Positions 43,995 through 56,975 are shown, counted from the first letter of the stretch. The stretch: 64,000 nucleotides of DNA from Ophioceras dolichostomum (GCA_003049485.1 PYST01000123.1:1-64000), one strand, 5' to 3'. Notes: generated by a model not told the origin, from the letters alone. Program-made: numbers and translations.

Positions 43995-45347
43995 CTACGC
44001 AAAAGGACACCCCCCAGTCCTACTCCCCTCCAACCTCTTCACCGTCTTCTCCATCTCATCCCACCCCTTCCCCACAAAGTTCTCCGGCCCGACATTCTTC
44101 AGCAAGAACCCCTCCGGAACCATGCCCTCATCCCCAGGCAGCGGCTGACCGATCAGCCAAGCCGCCCACGCGCCCGGCCCCCACCTGTTCCACAGCGTCG
44201 GCTTCACGTACATGGGCTCCGTCTGCCACTTGGCCAGGTGTCTCCTGCCCGTCCGCGGGTCGACGTCCCCCTCCTCGACCGTCCTCGCGAAGTACCTGTA
44301 CGGCTTCACACGGGGCAGCAGCAGGTGCCGGCAGAGGACCCTCTTCGTCGCGAACGCGAAGCCGAACAGCCGGAGATAAAACCTGCCCGGCGCGGGGAGT
44401 ATCACCGACTCTCGAAAACGGTCGTCCATCGCCGCGATGGCCATGTCGTAGACGAATCCGCGGACGAAGGGCGGGTACGCGGCCATGAGCAGGTTCAGCG
44501 AGTGGATCGTGACCGCGTAGTTCTCCTCGTGCGGCACCATGCATCGCGCCTCGTACTCCTTCGCCCAGGCGTCGAGCTCCTCGTAGAACTGCAGTCCATC
44601 TCTCCACCCGCCCTCCATCTTCGACGGGGGCAAATTCGACATGTCGATCTCCAGTGCGTCGCCCATGCTCTTGTGGAACACCCCTGTCGCGCACCTCTCC
44701 AGGACGGAAACCCTGCGCCAGTCGAGCCGGTCGATGTGCTCGACGGGCTGGCTCATGAACAGCGCCAGCACGTAGAGCATGTCGTCGTTGGAGATCCTCC
44801 CCGCCCTGATGTACTGCCCGTGCAGGAAGTTGAGCCTGCCGAACGCCTCGCGCGAGCGAGGGCTCGACGGCGCGTTGGAGTACATCTCGGCGACGAGTGC
44901 GACGGTGTCGGAGTACCGCTTGGACACGTTCTGCGCCGTTGAGAGCTGCTGCGTGCGCAGCAGGAGGTGGCTGATCGACGGGATGCCGTAGGTGCGCACG
45001 AGGGCGAACTCGAGGCCGAGCTCGTAGAGGAGCGGGAACTCCCAGTCGGAGAGGCCGAGGAGGATGTCGTGCGCTTCGTCCTCGGTCATTGAGGAGAGGG
45101 GCCTTTGGTGAGGAGAGGGAGTGGACGACGGGGAAGAGGAGGAGGAGGAGGTGGCGGACTTGGAGGGAGGTGAGGAGGAAGGAGTAGTGTCAAGGGAGAA
45201 GGGGTATTTGGCGTGCAGGCGCTCTAAGTGGCGGTTGCGAAGGGCTCGGCAGAGGAGGGGGTAGGAGGCGATGAGGACGGCGGCGAGGCCAGGGAGCCAT
45301 TGTCGGATGGTGCCGGAGGAGGAGGAGGTGGTGGTGAGCGGGAGCAT
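43995..45347 (-). CDS. mpaB-type ER-bound oxygenase (DUF2236/rubber oxygenase fold)
   Basis: Intronless, 450 aa from the ATG at 45347. A membrane helix (WLPGLAAVLIASYPLLCRAL) near residues 17-36 anchors the N-terminus. After a Ser-rich linker come family motifs: FALVRTYGIPSISHLLLRT, SKRYSDTVALVAEM, LNFLHGQYIRAGRISNDDMLYVLALF, WRRVSVLERCATGVFHKSMGDALEI and MVPHEENYAVTIHSLNLL. These match the mpaB/mpaB' group of haem-dependent oxygenases related to rubber oxygenase, some of which cleave prenyl side chains in fungal meroterpenoid pathways. No biosynthetic core enzyme lies nearby, so the substrate is unknown. The open frame runs upstream to 45860 but is not protein-like there. Confidence 0.88.
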   Translation of the reverse strand: MLPLTTTSSSSGTIRQWLPGLAAVLIASYPLLCRALRNRHLERLHAKYPFSLDTTPSSSPPSKSATSSSSSSPSSTPSPHQRPLSSMTEDEAHDILLGLSDWEFPLLYELGLEFALVRTYGIPSISHLLLRTQQLSTAQNVSKRYSDTVALVAEMYSNAPSSPRSREAFGRLNFLHGQYIRAGRISNDDMLYVLALFMSQPVEHIDRLDWRRVSVLERCATGVFHKSMGDALEIDMSNLPPSKMEGGWRDGLQFYEELDAWAKEYEARCMVPHEENYAVTIHSLNLLMAAYPPFVRGFVYDMAIAAMDDRFRESVILPAPGRFYLRLFGFAFATKRVLCRHLLLPRVKPYRYFARTVEEGDVDPRTGRRHLAKWQTEPMYVKPTLWNRWGPGAWAAWLIGQPLPGDEGMVPEGFLLKNVGPENFVGKGWDEMEKTVKRLEGSRTGGCPFA

Positions 45348-47750
45348 GGTGCGAAACGAGGTGAGTGTGTTGATGATTGAGTCGGTCGTCTGATGATGAG
45401 CAGCGTGAGAAAGCGAGGGGGGAAAAGTAGAATTTGGTGTCAGCCGGGACGTTCGCTGCTTTGTCTGTCTATTCCACCCGTTTGGTTCAAATGAGCCGGA
45501 GGAGAAGTAAAGCGATGGATGGGTGAGAAAAGGAACCTCGTTCGACTCGCCATGATGTTTTTGTGTTTTTGGGCCTGGAGGGCCTGTGCAATTTTGTCTC
45601 ACAGTGAATTTGGGAAGTGCCCCTTGTCTAGTAGCAGCACAGAAGAGAGGAGGTGCTGTGGATACGGGTACGGATGCCACGGAGGTAGATGCGGAACTAG
45701 CAGTGGCTGATATAGGCCCGAAAACCGGGTCGATGCGGGAAAAAAGCGATGAACTGTAGGAAATAGCGGTGGGAAAGGAGGGAGACCGGGACGAAAGTTG
45801 GCGTTCTGAGACAACCGGCGAGTGGTCCGGAGGAGGCATGAACATCCCTTTGTATTCCACAAGATAGACACCAGACTAGCACGAGCGAAGGGGGGCCTGC
45901 AAGCCACTAATCCCTAGCTCTAGTTTCCCATCACTCAGCCACTCGTCAGTTCCGCCGTTGCAGGGTGCACCAATCGTAGAGAGGACATTGGCAATGTATG
46001 CTATTATCCCGATGCAAGTGGGAGATCAAGAAGTCAAGGTCACCCGGTTTGGGTGTCTTTCCATCCTCCCGTCTCCATTGCCGCATACCCACTCACCGAC
46101 AGGACCTACTGTGTATCTGGCACAGACTCAGAGCAGAACCCCTCTCTGGTGCCCATAGCTCCATCGACGCCATCAAAAACCCGGGAACGGCGAGCAACGG
46201 GTTTGCAGCGGGGTTAGCGGACTTGGTTGACCCATCTAGATGTCGCTGGCCAGGCCAAGGAACCCCGGCCGAGGCATTGTTTCGAAGAAGTGCGGGGGAA
46301 GCTCCCTGTAGCGCGATTTTAGGGGGGACGATGTGTATGGCTGGCGTCGGCTTGCATGGTTGTGGAACGAACGCCCGGTCCATGAGGAATCTCGGGCGCG
46401 AGGAATCTCCCTGTTGTACTTCACGAACGACGGGGAAGCATCATCAAAGCACAGATTGGACGAAGAGCGAAAGACTCTAATAACTCTACCAACCAACCGG
46501 CGCAGAATTTTTCCCGGCTGTCTATCTCGATAGCCCGGAACCTAGAGAGTTCGCAGCTTCGAGTCGCCCTTACTCTTGGCTCGGGCTCTGTCTCTCTGCG
46601 TCTCACTGTTTGTCGTTCGTACGTCTGACGCAGAGATTCGATTGATACCTCAAATCCTTCCAATCCCTGTCCGGTCGTTTCTTTCGAGTCTCGGCGCGGG
46701 GTATACAAGAGAGCTGTTAGCGTGCCCAGGGCATGCAGTAAGAACCCAAAATCGTCCCAGTCAGCGTCGCTATCACACCAGGGGCACCAATGGAACGCAC
46801 CACGAGATTTACGACCCGGATGATTGAGAAAAAGCAGAAGAAAAAAGGAGAGAGATCATTTACAATACCGACATATGTCGATGCGCCTTTCCTCCATGTA
46901 TCATACCATTGAACTCCGTGGCACCCACTTGCGCGAGGGGCCGGTCAGCATAGGTACGGTTGACGGTACTATCGCGTGGATGGCCGTCGAAACATCATAG
47001 GGCTGGCTTGGCGGCGGGGAACGGCGGCTTGAAAATCCGAATCGAAAATAGTCGGTCGGTCAGCAAGTCGAATGTTTGGCTAGAACGGGATATCGGGACA
47101 CTGAAGGTGATAAGGGATGGAAGAAAATGAAAGGCTGGCGAAGTGCGAGAAAGAAGCTGGGATAACACCCACGGACACACATCACGAGATGAACCTCCCC
47201 ACCCAGTCTTTCTTTCCCCCTCAAACCCCCTCAGCATCTCTCCCGTCGCTTTTCCTTCTTCTCCCTTACGTCGCCCCCTCTTCTTGTCCAACTCCCTTGC
47301 ATCCGAAACCTTAATCGCCGCCAACACCGAGTCCAGCCGACTCGCCTTATTGACAGGCAGGCATCAGGTCAAACGGCGCTATCGTAGGCAGCTCCATTCC
47401 TGCTTGTACCCTTCCACGCACATCGCTCTTTGCTTCCCATCCCTTCGCCCAACCAGCAGCCACCCGCAGCTTGGCCGCGCGTATCCGCGCCAGTTGAAAC
47501 AAGCAGCGGCTTGTCGGTCGTCTGGACAGCTCGCACGAATGCCACCGACGAGAGAGGGCGTGCGGGTGCGAGTAGCGCTCATGGGAGGGATAGATGATAG
47601 ATCATCAGGTCGGTGACGTTGACCGCGAACGCGGGCGAGTAGGTTGCGGAGGTTGGACGATTTTGAAGGTTAGTTCGGTGCCAGCTCTGACAGGATGTAC
47701 GTCGGGTTAGTGTTTGGATGGCGATGCGGACGCTGAGGACGGCCGCTGGT
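45348..47750. other. Long intergenic stretch, nothing recognised
   Basis: About 2.4 kb with short frames on both strands and no motif, RNA gene or clear repeat before the MITE at 47761. Confidence 0.4.
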
Positions 47751-47921
47751 GTTGATACTCAGGGCCTGCAATGTAATGTAATGTAATGTATTTTGTATTG
47801 TATTTCCGACCCATTTGCGTGTGCTGTGCGCGGTATTATGCCGTACGCGGCAGGTCACGTGGTCCCAGATACAATACAAAACACATTACAATACATTACA
47901 TTGCAGGCTCTGTTGAAACTT
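47751..47921. mobile_element. MITE copy 3 with 10-bp target duplication
   Basis: The element is 47761-47911, again 151 bp, with ends AGGGCCTGCAATGTAATGTA and, reversed, AGAGCCTGCAATGTAATGTA. The flanks are GTTGATACTC and GTTGAAACTT (8 of 10 identical). Same orientation as copy 2, opposite to copies 1 and 4. The inverted arms are about 45-50 bp with a GC-richer core. Confidence 0.9.
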
Positions 47922-49396
47922 GATCGTCATCAGCATTCGAGGCAGCATGCCACATCCCCACGCCCCTCCTATTTCAGTGCTTCTCTGTGCCTCTCCGCCT
48001 CGTCCGGGCTGAACCACACAGGCGAAAGCTGCTTTTTTGGCCCAATAACCAAGATCGCGTCGTTCCGCAACCTTAGACAGTCCGGTGATACATCGTGAGC
48101 CGCTAGGAGACAAATTCGCGCCGGAGGTAGGTGGGGGGTTTGCCCTCGCAGCACCCGGCTCGAGGGATGAGCATCGCGCCGATGAAGCTCATAGTCAGAC
48201 GGGAGATATCTTTTGCTAGTTCTCCGCCATCAGCCGGATAAGATAGGAGACACGCTGTCGGTTGGCTTAGCGTGCTATTAAGTGCCATCAACGATGGTTG
48301 ATTGGCACAGTGGCGGGAGCAAGCTGAATCCCCTGGCGGGTGTCCACAGTACCTCGCACGAAGAAATCTGAGGCCAGCATGCACGCTCATCGCCGTGAAA
48401 ATCGCGGACTGTCGGGGATTTTCCAAAGAGGAGGGAATAGACGTGCCAAAATTAGAGCTCATCGTCCGAAATCACAATATGTTCCCAGACCACTGATGGT
48501 TGGACTGCATTGATTGACGCCGCCAATTCACAACGTGCTAGTGACAGATTCGGGGCCGCATCTATGAGCACGGGTGCGCGCTCGTCCCATTATCGGGCAA
48601 CCGCGAACGAGTCCGACCCGACCCGAAACGGTGCCGACCGCCACGTGCGGTCGGAAGCTCAGCCAGCGAGGGCAAGTCTTCAATGGTCCCAGTCCAAAAA
48701 ATACGCCATCCAAACAATCGATGCCAATACCACAGTCATTTAACATCCCGTTCCCCAGATCCGATTCCAATCTTTGATGATTGATGCCTCGTGTGTCGAC
48801 TCTCTTCCGTTTTGCCCTCCAGCAGCGGCTCAACGTCGGCGAACCATCAGCGCCGGCTAAAGCCCAGTCCCGGTGCAGCCCACCCGCAACGAAGCAACTG
48901 ACCACCATTGAAGGAATGCCATAGTACAGATAGAGTGCGCAGCGGATGATTCAATATCGCTGCCCAATCGGCAATTACACCCCGCCGCCCGCCGAACGCG
49001 ATCCAGGACGGCACTGAGCCGGCGCAGACAGGCGGGAGATCCCTGATGTTTTCGCAGCTGTGTGCCACCACCCATCTCGGCATGGGCAATTCTAGGCATT
49101 GAAAGTCGAGGTGTAGCCCAGACTACCGTTCGGGAACTCCCATCGGTCTCGAGATGCTCATCATGTCCTCCTAAACCCTCAACAGAGCCCTCAACAGGTT
49201 GAAGTCGAAGGAAGCGGCGGCATTAGGACAAGCTCACATATGCTGCCCGTCACAGGAACAGGCTGAAATTCTTCCCCGATCGCGCAGGGCACTGCTCGCG
49301 CGTGAGGACCTACCTACCGCTCGGCAGCTTAGCGCGCCCCTAAAACCTCGCCGCTGCCCCGGACCGACTCGCCGTCGACGGCCCCACGCCGGTACG
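47922..49396. other. Intergenic, no gene seen
   Basis: About 1.5 kb; the last 200 bp is the leader of the aspartic protease gene. Short frames only. Confidence 0.4.
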
Positions 49397-51051
49397 ATGA
49401 AGCCTGTATCCATCATCCTAGCCGCTGCAGCCACAGCCGCGGCGGCATACATCGGCGAACGAGCACCGGCGAAGTACGCAGCGGCGCCGCCGACCCACTA
49501 CTTCCCGCTGCGCAGGGTGTCTCACGAGTCGGCCGCCGCAGACGCAGCACGGCGGCTCCGACGCCATTCGAGGCGATATGTCCTGCCCGATGAAGTCGAA
49601 GACGAAAGGAGGCCACAGCTGGGCCTGGACAGGCTGAAAAACCAGAAGGACCTCTACTACGTGATCGACCTGAAGGTCGGCAACCAGATGGTCCCCGTCA
49701 GTGTCGATACGGGGTCGAGCGATACATGGTTCATCGGGTCGCCGCTGAAGTGCGTGAATCCCTTTATACAGGGGAAGCCGGTGAGTTCTCTTTCTTCTTA
49801 TCGCCCTCTACTACCAGGGGGAGCACAGCACAGCCTCCATTTCCACGTACACGGAACATCCCTACTAATCAGAGGCATCCGCCGTCATCCTCTAGAATGT
49901 AAACTGCGGCTTCGGCGCAGCCTTCACCGGCAACTTCTCCTACGGCATGGTCCCCAACCAGATCTTCGGCATCACCTACGGCGACGGTACCTTCGTGCAG
50001 GGCAGCTTCGGCTTCGAGGACATCACGCTCGGCGGCGTGACGGCCGTGCGCCAGCAGGTGGCTTTAGTCTCGTACAGCTACTGGTACGGCGACGGCATCA
50101 CGTCCGGCCTGCTGGGCCTCGCCTACCCGCTCATGACAGGCCTGGGCAACGGCCGCGAGGAGTACGACCCGGTCTTCACCACTCTCTGGAAGAGCAAAGC
50201 GGTCTCGCCCATGTTCTGCATCTCTCTCTCGCGAGACGACGCGCTGCACCGCCCCACGTTCGACAAGGTCGACAACTCGCCCGTGAGGCAGAGCTACCTC
50301 GCGTTCGGGGGCGTGCCGCCGACGGACTTCGACGACTCGAGCTGGTCGCGCACGCCGATACAGTCGATGTCGGTCATGCAGGAGTACGGGGTCACTACGG
50401 AGTCGTACGGCCTGTACGTCATCTTTGCGGATGCGTATGTGTATGGAAGGGCGGGCAATAAGGTGTCGAGCCCGATACCCATTACGGACGAGAGGCTGGT
50501 GGTGAACACGACGCAGTTCCCTGTGCTGATCGATGCGGGGGCGACGCTGACGAGACTGCCTGCCGGTGCGTGATCCTCCCGTCATCTATCTTCTGGTTGC
50601 CTACACTACCCCTAGTACCTACCTACCAAACTTGAACCCCTGCCCTCCACCTCAGCACAGAGTGAGATTAGGCGAATGCTAACCCTCAGCTCAACGACTC
50701 AAATCTCACGCAGACCTCGCCCGCAAAATCTACGCCCAGTTCGACCCGCCCGCGACGCTCGACCGGCCAACAGGCCTCTTCTACGCGCCCTGCAACGCGA
50801 CGGTGCCGACCTTCGGCGTGCAAATCGGCTCGCAGGTCTACTACATGCACCCGGAGGACCTGCTGCGCCAGAACGCGCGCGACTCCGAGACGGGCACGCT
50901 GTGCCGCGTGGGCGTGACCGACAGCAACTTTGGCCCCTGGGTCCTGGGAGTGACCTTTTTGACGAATGTTGTGGCCGTGTTTGATGTCGGGGAGAACGAG
51001 ATGCGGTTTGCGGCTAGGAGGGTTTATGAAGAGGTCGTCGCTACTACGTAA
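49397..51051 (+). CDS. Secreted pepsin-like aspartic protease with altered second active-site motif
   Basis: Three exons (49397-49780, 49896-50565, 50714-51051), all in phase, give 463 aa. Signal peptide 1-18 (MKPVSIILAAAATAAAAY) is followed by a basic propeptide of about 65 residues. The first catalytic motif is DTGSSDTW (Asp104) and the flap ITYGDG is present. The second aspartate (Asp341) lies in DAGATLTRLP where most relatives have D[ST]G[ST]; the aspartate stays but the usual Ser/Thr neighbours are Ala. Catalytic activity is thus likely but not certain. The C-terminal lobe ends NFGPWVLGVTFLTNVVAVFDV, the usual ending. No GPI tail is seen, so it is probably extracellular or vacuolar. Confidence 0.9.
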
Positions 51052-52343
51052 GAGGAGAGAGAGAGAGGGAGAGAAAGTTGGGTCGTTGTTAGTAAGACGC
51101 TGGGAGGTAGAAGTACCTATATTTACAGTCCTACCCCGATATGTGGTGGAGACATCTCTCTGCCGATGGTGACCTTAACAGTGTGAGAAATTAATGTGAG
51201 AGCGCTGTCCACCGAATCAGTTGTCGTAGTCTCTAATTAGGTGTCACTTATGTGCTCCGGTTCGTCATCATTTTAAGGCCATCGGAGATCCAGACAAGTT
51301 GCGCCTCCAGACGGGTGTCAGGGTTACACACAACAGGAGGCTGTCAGCCCCCATCTCAGGAGGATCCATGTGCTGGAACTTTCTTTTTTCTTGCGTGCCC
51401 GAGTGTCGTAGGAGGAAGCACGCATGCGCAACGGCCGACCGTGAGTGATCATGTGAAGATTGTGGTCCTGAGACCTTTATTTCTTTAACCTAGCATAAGC
51501 CATCGATCCGCGTACGTCGTTCACTAAAGTCGAAGGAACGTACGCTAGCAGACTCCCCACGATCGGAAGGACAGTGAGCCTGTGGGCTTGAAAAGGACCT
51601 TCAGATGAGGAGCGACCAAGGCAGAGAAAAGTGTCACCATCCGTTCCACGGTTCGTCGGTAGCCCGGGCCTGACTGCTAAAAATCTGCAATAATTGAATG
51701 TCGTCATTGCCTGTTCACCTGGAAGGACCGTGTGGGGTCCCCGTTAACCTTAAATTCAGTGGAATGGTTCACGTAATCGCAACACATTGATCCCAGGCTG
51801 AGGGTCCAAGACAGGCCGACACGGTCGCGCCCGTTCGAGACGCAAGTGTCGGGAGTAGCGGTCCTATATATCTTCTCACGACACAAATCCTTCTTTTGAT
51901 TACCCCATCAGGCATCAGGTTCCCTTCACGAGTGGAAGTATCACCGAGAGACGCCACCTATCAATTCGATGGTTTCTAGACCCCTGAAGACAGTTTCTTC
52001 ACCCCCTTGATCTCTCCATAGTGTTAGCAATCGCCCAAAGCTCACAATGTAGAGGCGTATTCATTGTGTATGACGCTTGAGAGAAGCGAACACGAGAAAC
52101 TCAATGTCATGAACGCAATCATCGGAGCGGTCAGGCATCGCTCCAGAGTGGCATACGTATCTCCAGACTCGGCCTGCGAGTGGACGATAAATTCCCGGCT
52201 CCCGTCCCTTCCTCCACCCTCCGACTCTTTTCTTCTCCCGCCCGTGTTCTGACCGGGTTTCCAGATTGATTCTCGACACTGACCTGCACCACGGGTTGCA
52301 CCACAGGTTACACACCTAGGGTCGCTTCCCGTTATCTGTCAAC
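51052..52343. other. Intergenic, no gene seen
   Basis: About 1.3 kb without a convincing frame on either strand. Confidence 0.4.
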
Positions 52344-55068
52344 ATGGCAGGCAAAGGACAGGGCAGCGAGGGCTTCGTCCGGAGCGCCGCGTTGCCAATC
52401 CCGCCCAAACCCGCAACTGATCTCGACAAGCCCGAAGCGAATTGCGATGAGAACAGCCTCTCGTCGAGTTACGGTAAGTTGCCGTTTTCCTTTCTGGCCA
52501 CTCTTACCGGCTCCATCTCGTCGTCCTCAAAATTTCCCCGATCTAATGGCCTTCCCTTTCAGCTTTGGACATGACGTTTGAGGGTACGTCGGAAGCCTCC
52601 TCTAGCTCAGACGATAGCTTTGGAGACGAGGAAACCGACCTCGAGGAATGGGAGATCGAGGAGGATGACGATGTGAGCCAGATCTCCTGAGAGAAGCCAG
52701 CCCATATTCCTCTTTTCCTATTTCTTGAGGCAAAAAGGTGGCATAAGAATACCGGCCTTAGTTACTAAAACAGATGAAACCTCCCAAGTACGTTGCGAAT
52801 GTTCTGTCGGATGACGAAGACCGGCGGGGTCGGGGGTTCGCAGACAGCGCCGCCTACGGCATCGTCTCCCGTGATGGTGTCGTCCACGATGGGGTCGCAA
52901 CCCTCTCGGCGACGGCCGCCGCCGAACCCTCGAATGCCACCGCATCCACCACACAGCGCCAGGCGTTAGCGGCTGCCCGACGTCACCATGTCAACGCAGC
53001 CGGCCCGAACCAGGATGAGGTAAACGGCTCAGTCGACGAGGCTTGCCTTCACTCCTGGTATGCGCGATCAGGGCGAGGTAGCATCACCGCGAGGGCGTCC
53101 AAACCCACGCGCGCGACTCCCTCGACTCGACGCCTCCGCCCCCTGGCGTCTGGATCCCCGCCTAGCTCAGGACACGAGCAAGGCCCGACCGAAAAGTATC
53201 CCAAGCCTCTCGCGGTTACCCTAGAGGGTCCCCAACCGATGCGCGTCGCTAGGGAGCACATCCCACTCTCGGGCGAGCCGTCCAAGGAGCCTGGCGTTCG
53301 TCCCTTGTGGCACGCTTACCAGACCACACCCTCCCAGCCACAGCCGGTGGCTGCAAACAACATATGGGGTGGTCCGGCCGTCGCTACCCCCACCCCTCTC
53401 ACCATCAGCAACCAGAAGGACAAGTGGGGAGAGGCAGCCAAAGCCTGGGAAGCCTTCGCTCCGCCCTCCCCCCACCACTTGAGATACTACGACAGCACGG
53501 CGACGACGCTCGCGAACGACAAGCGCACGGCGACGGACATCGCCTGGGTCGACGCTGTGAATCGCAGCCTTCTCACCCTACAGACGCACCACTTTGCGTA
53601 CAGTACACAGATCCGCCACCACCAGGAGCTCCTCGCCTGCCTTCCCTGGCACCTGCAAGGTTACGCGAAAGATCACCCGGCTATCATGGGGGTGGACTTT
53701 GGCCGGGCCGCTGCAGGTGCGGTCGTACCAGCCGATGCCTGGCCATCCGTAGCACCAGTTCCTGTTCGCTCGGAGGGTCAAAAAGCTACCGCCACCGCCA
53801 CCGCCGGGGAGAAGAAGAAGGATACGGATACTCTTTCTTGCGAACTTGATACGTGGGCTCCGCTTTTGCCCCCTTCCACTACCACGGTCGATGAGGAGCC
53901 TCGGAAGGCAGGAGGAGAGACGACTGTTGCTTCGTCTGATGTCGTCGAGAAAAAGCCTACCCCTTCTCCTGTTTCTTCCTCACTCACCCCCCTCGCAAAG
54001 GACCCCACCCCTCGCTCGGAAGGTGGCGAGGCAGCGGCCACCAAAGCAACCACCACCAAATCCACCGCCGCCAAATCTACCACCGCCACCACCACTACCG
54101 CGGACGCTGACAAGAAGAAAACCTCTACTATCTTCGCGAGTGGCAATCCAGCGGCTGCTCACCCGCTCGACGCTCAATGCGAGGAAGCGGCGCCTAGCTG
54201 GCTGCCTGAGCGCATCACGGCGGATCGCTTCATTGCCACGGTGTACCCTTCTTACTTCAAGAAGATAGGAAAGATGACCGATGAACGCAATGCGAAGATA
54301 GAGGCGGCGATAAAGAAGATAAGAGAAGAACATAAGGAAGCTGCCGCGGCGGGGAAGCCCTGGCCCACCAAGGAGACGGTGGCCCAGCTCGTAGCCATTT
54401 CCCGGCAGGAGCTCAGGAAGACAACAACGGCGGCTTCCGCGGCGGCCAGCGGCAGCAACAAGACCAGCAGCAGCAACAAGCCCATCAGCGACAGAAACAA
54501 TGACAACAACAGACCCAGCACCACCACCACCACCATTGTCACCAATAAGGGCACCACCACCAAAACGACCTCAACCTCGACCGACTCGCGCCAAAAGATA
54601 CCCGAGGACTGTGCGGCCTCAGGAGGAGCCGCCTACCACCCAGCAGCCCTCTACCCAGGAGGTTACCAGCCAGGAGCGAGATCCCGCCGTCCGTCAGTGA
54701 TAGAGGCCACGGCCACGGCCACGGCGTCTCGGCTCCAGAACCAAAGCCTCAACAGAAAATACAACATCTTCGACAAAACCTACACCAACACCACCAAGGC
54801 CACCACCACCACCAACACCAACAACAGCGCCAACACCAACACCAACACCAACACCAACACCAACACCACCATCAACGCCGACGCCACCGTCAAGATCACC
54901 GCCGACGACGGCACCGACATCGACGACGTCAACTTCAGCCGCATCCTCGCCGACGGCAGAGGCTTCGAGATGGAGATTAACGAGTCCGATTACAACAACC
55001 TCAGCGACTACCACAAGCGCCTCCTCCGGTCGGGAGCAGGTCGTGTTGTCGTGAGGAAGGGGTGGTGA
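52344..55068 (+). CDS. Large low-complexity protein of unknown function
   Basis: Three exons (52344-52473, 52563-52672, 52774-55068) with GT-AG junctions in phase give 844 aa. Exons 1-2 encode an acidic start (EWEIEEDDD); exon 3 begins MKPPKYVANVLSDDEDR. The protein is rich in Ala, Thr, Pro and Ser, with a helical stretch KIGKMTDERNAKIEAAIKKIREEHKEAAAAG near 510-540. A Thr/Asn repeat from an AACACC microsatellite (54822-54870) follows, then a conserved-looking end (SDYHKRLLRSGAGRVV). Exon 3 could also start by itself at its own ATG (52774). No family recognised. Confidence 0.6.
54822..54870 (+). repeat. AACACC coding microsatellite
   Basis: About eight hexanucleotide units within the last exon of the low-complexity gene, encoding alternating Thr and Asn. 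Confidence 0.8.
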
Positions 55069-55233
55069 TGGGTTATTATAGGTGACAGGTGATGGATACT
55101 TAGCTACCTACCTAGGTACCTGGGTAGGGAGGTACTAGGTGCCAAGGTGCTGTGAGCTGTGTGGTGGTGCGTATTTGTGGGTGGGTGGGTGGTCTTTTCT
55201 TATTCTTATGAGATGAGTTGGAAGGGCCATCTC

Positions 55234-56025
<792 letters not shown>

Positions 56026-56027
56026 AT

Positions 56028-56086
56028 GTAGAGAGAGGGGCAGAGTGGTATCTCTTACCCTTCCACTTCACTGCCCCTCTCTCTAC
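56028..56086. repeat. 16-bp perfect inverted repeat beside the TC tract
   Basis: GTAGAGAGAGGGGCAG (56028-56043) and CTGCCCCTCTCTCTAC (56071-56086) are exact reverse complements around a 27-base loop. The stem touches the end of the TC tract and could serve as a hairpin in RNA or DNA. Confidence 0.9.
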
Positions 56087-56518
56087 GTTTCTATTCTCTG
56101 CCTAACGCTGTGTCCTCCTTTTGCGGTTCCACTTCCTTCTTTTCACTTCTACCTTTCACTCTTCCACTATTTTCTTCTACCTTTTCTACCGTTTTCCTTT
56201 TTCTCCTTTGTCGCCCTTCTTCCACCTTTTCCCTTGTTCCCCCTCATTTTGCCCTTGTTGTTTCCCGTTTCCGTTGGTTGCACCGACTTTGCTTGCTTCC
56301 TTTGCTTCCTTGATGAGGGGGCAGGTCCCCCCCTCGTTTGTGGGCTTGGCCCCTTTTCGGTTCGGACTTTGTTGGGAAGAGGAAGTGCTAGGTTTTGTGA
56401 GATTTAGGTTTTGTGGGATTCCTCGTGACGCATGCTAGGGACGGCTACTACTGATTGGTCATGCCTAGTTTTGTTTCTTCTTGGAACGAACATTGTTGAG
56501 CTCACCACTCATCTGTCG
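56087..56518. other. Polypyrimidine-rich flank, no gene
   Basis: Strongly C+T-rich on the plus strand to about 56270; the open frame here is only Phe/Leu/Pro low complexity. Then ordinary sequence. Confidence 0.6.
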
Positions 56519-56735
56519 GTCACGAGTTGAATGGGAAAGCGCTGGGGATTAGTTGTCCTCTGTTTTCCAGGTCCTTATGGGTATATGTTACTTCTAGTCG
56601 TGTCGGGTTTAGGTGGTGGATCGATAGTCACGGGTTGAATGGGAAAACGCTGGGGACTTGGTGTCGTCTGGTTCCCAGGCACTTCTGGATGCGTGTTAGT
56701 ACTCCGTTGTGTTGGGATTAGGTGGTGGATCGATA
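56519..56735. repeat. Diverged 108-bp tandem duplication
   Basis: Units 56519-56626 and 56627-56735 share GTCACG(A/G)GTTGAATGGGAAA at one end and TTAGGTGGTGGATCGATA at the other, with scattered changes between. No coding content seen. Confidence 0.8.
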
Positions 56736-56975
56736 TCTTCGACATGTTTAGACTTCTTTCTTTACCTGCTACTACTAGGTACTGTACTCTCATTAATTTC
56801 AGGGGTCACTTTCACTTTGCCACTGTCCCGTCACGGCAGACCGGACAAACCTTCAAGCCGGCAAACCTGACAAAGTCCATGTAGCGCATTTCGCTTTTGT
56901 CCAACACCAGACGAGAGTGACGTTGTGTTACCCACGGAGCCCCGGGTTCTGGAACCTGTTTGACCGAAGCCCGCC

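Noticed and set aside
45348..45860. N-terminal extension of the mpaB-type oxygenase by 171 codons
   Set aside because: Low-complexity, not protein-like, and it would hide the membrane anchor that family members carry at the N-terminus.
56045..56407. Phe/Leu/Pro-rich open frame
   Set aside because: Explained by polypyrimidine sequence; no motif or start context.
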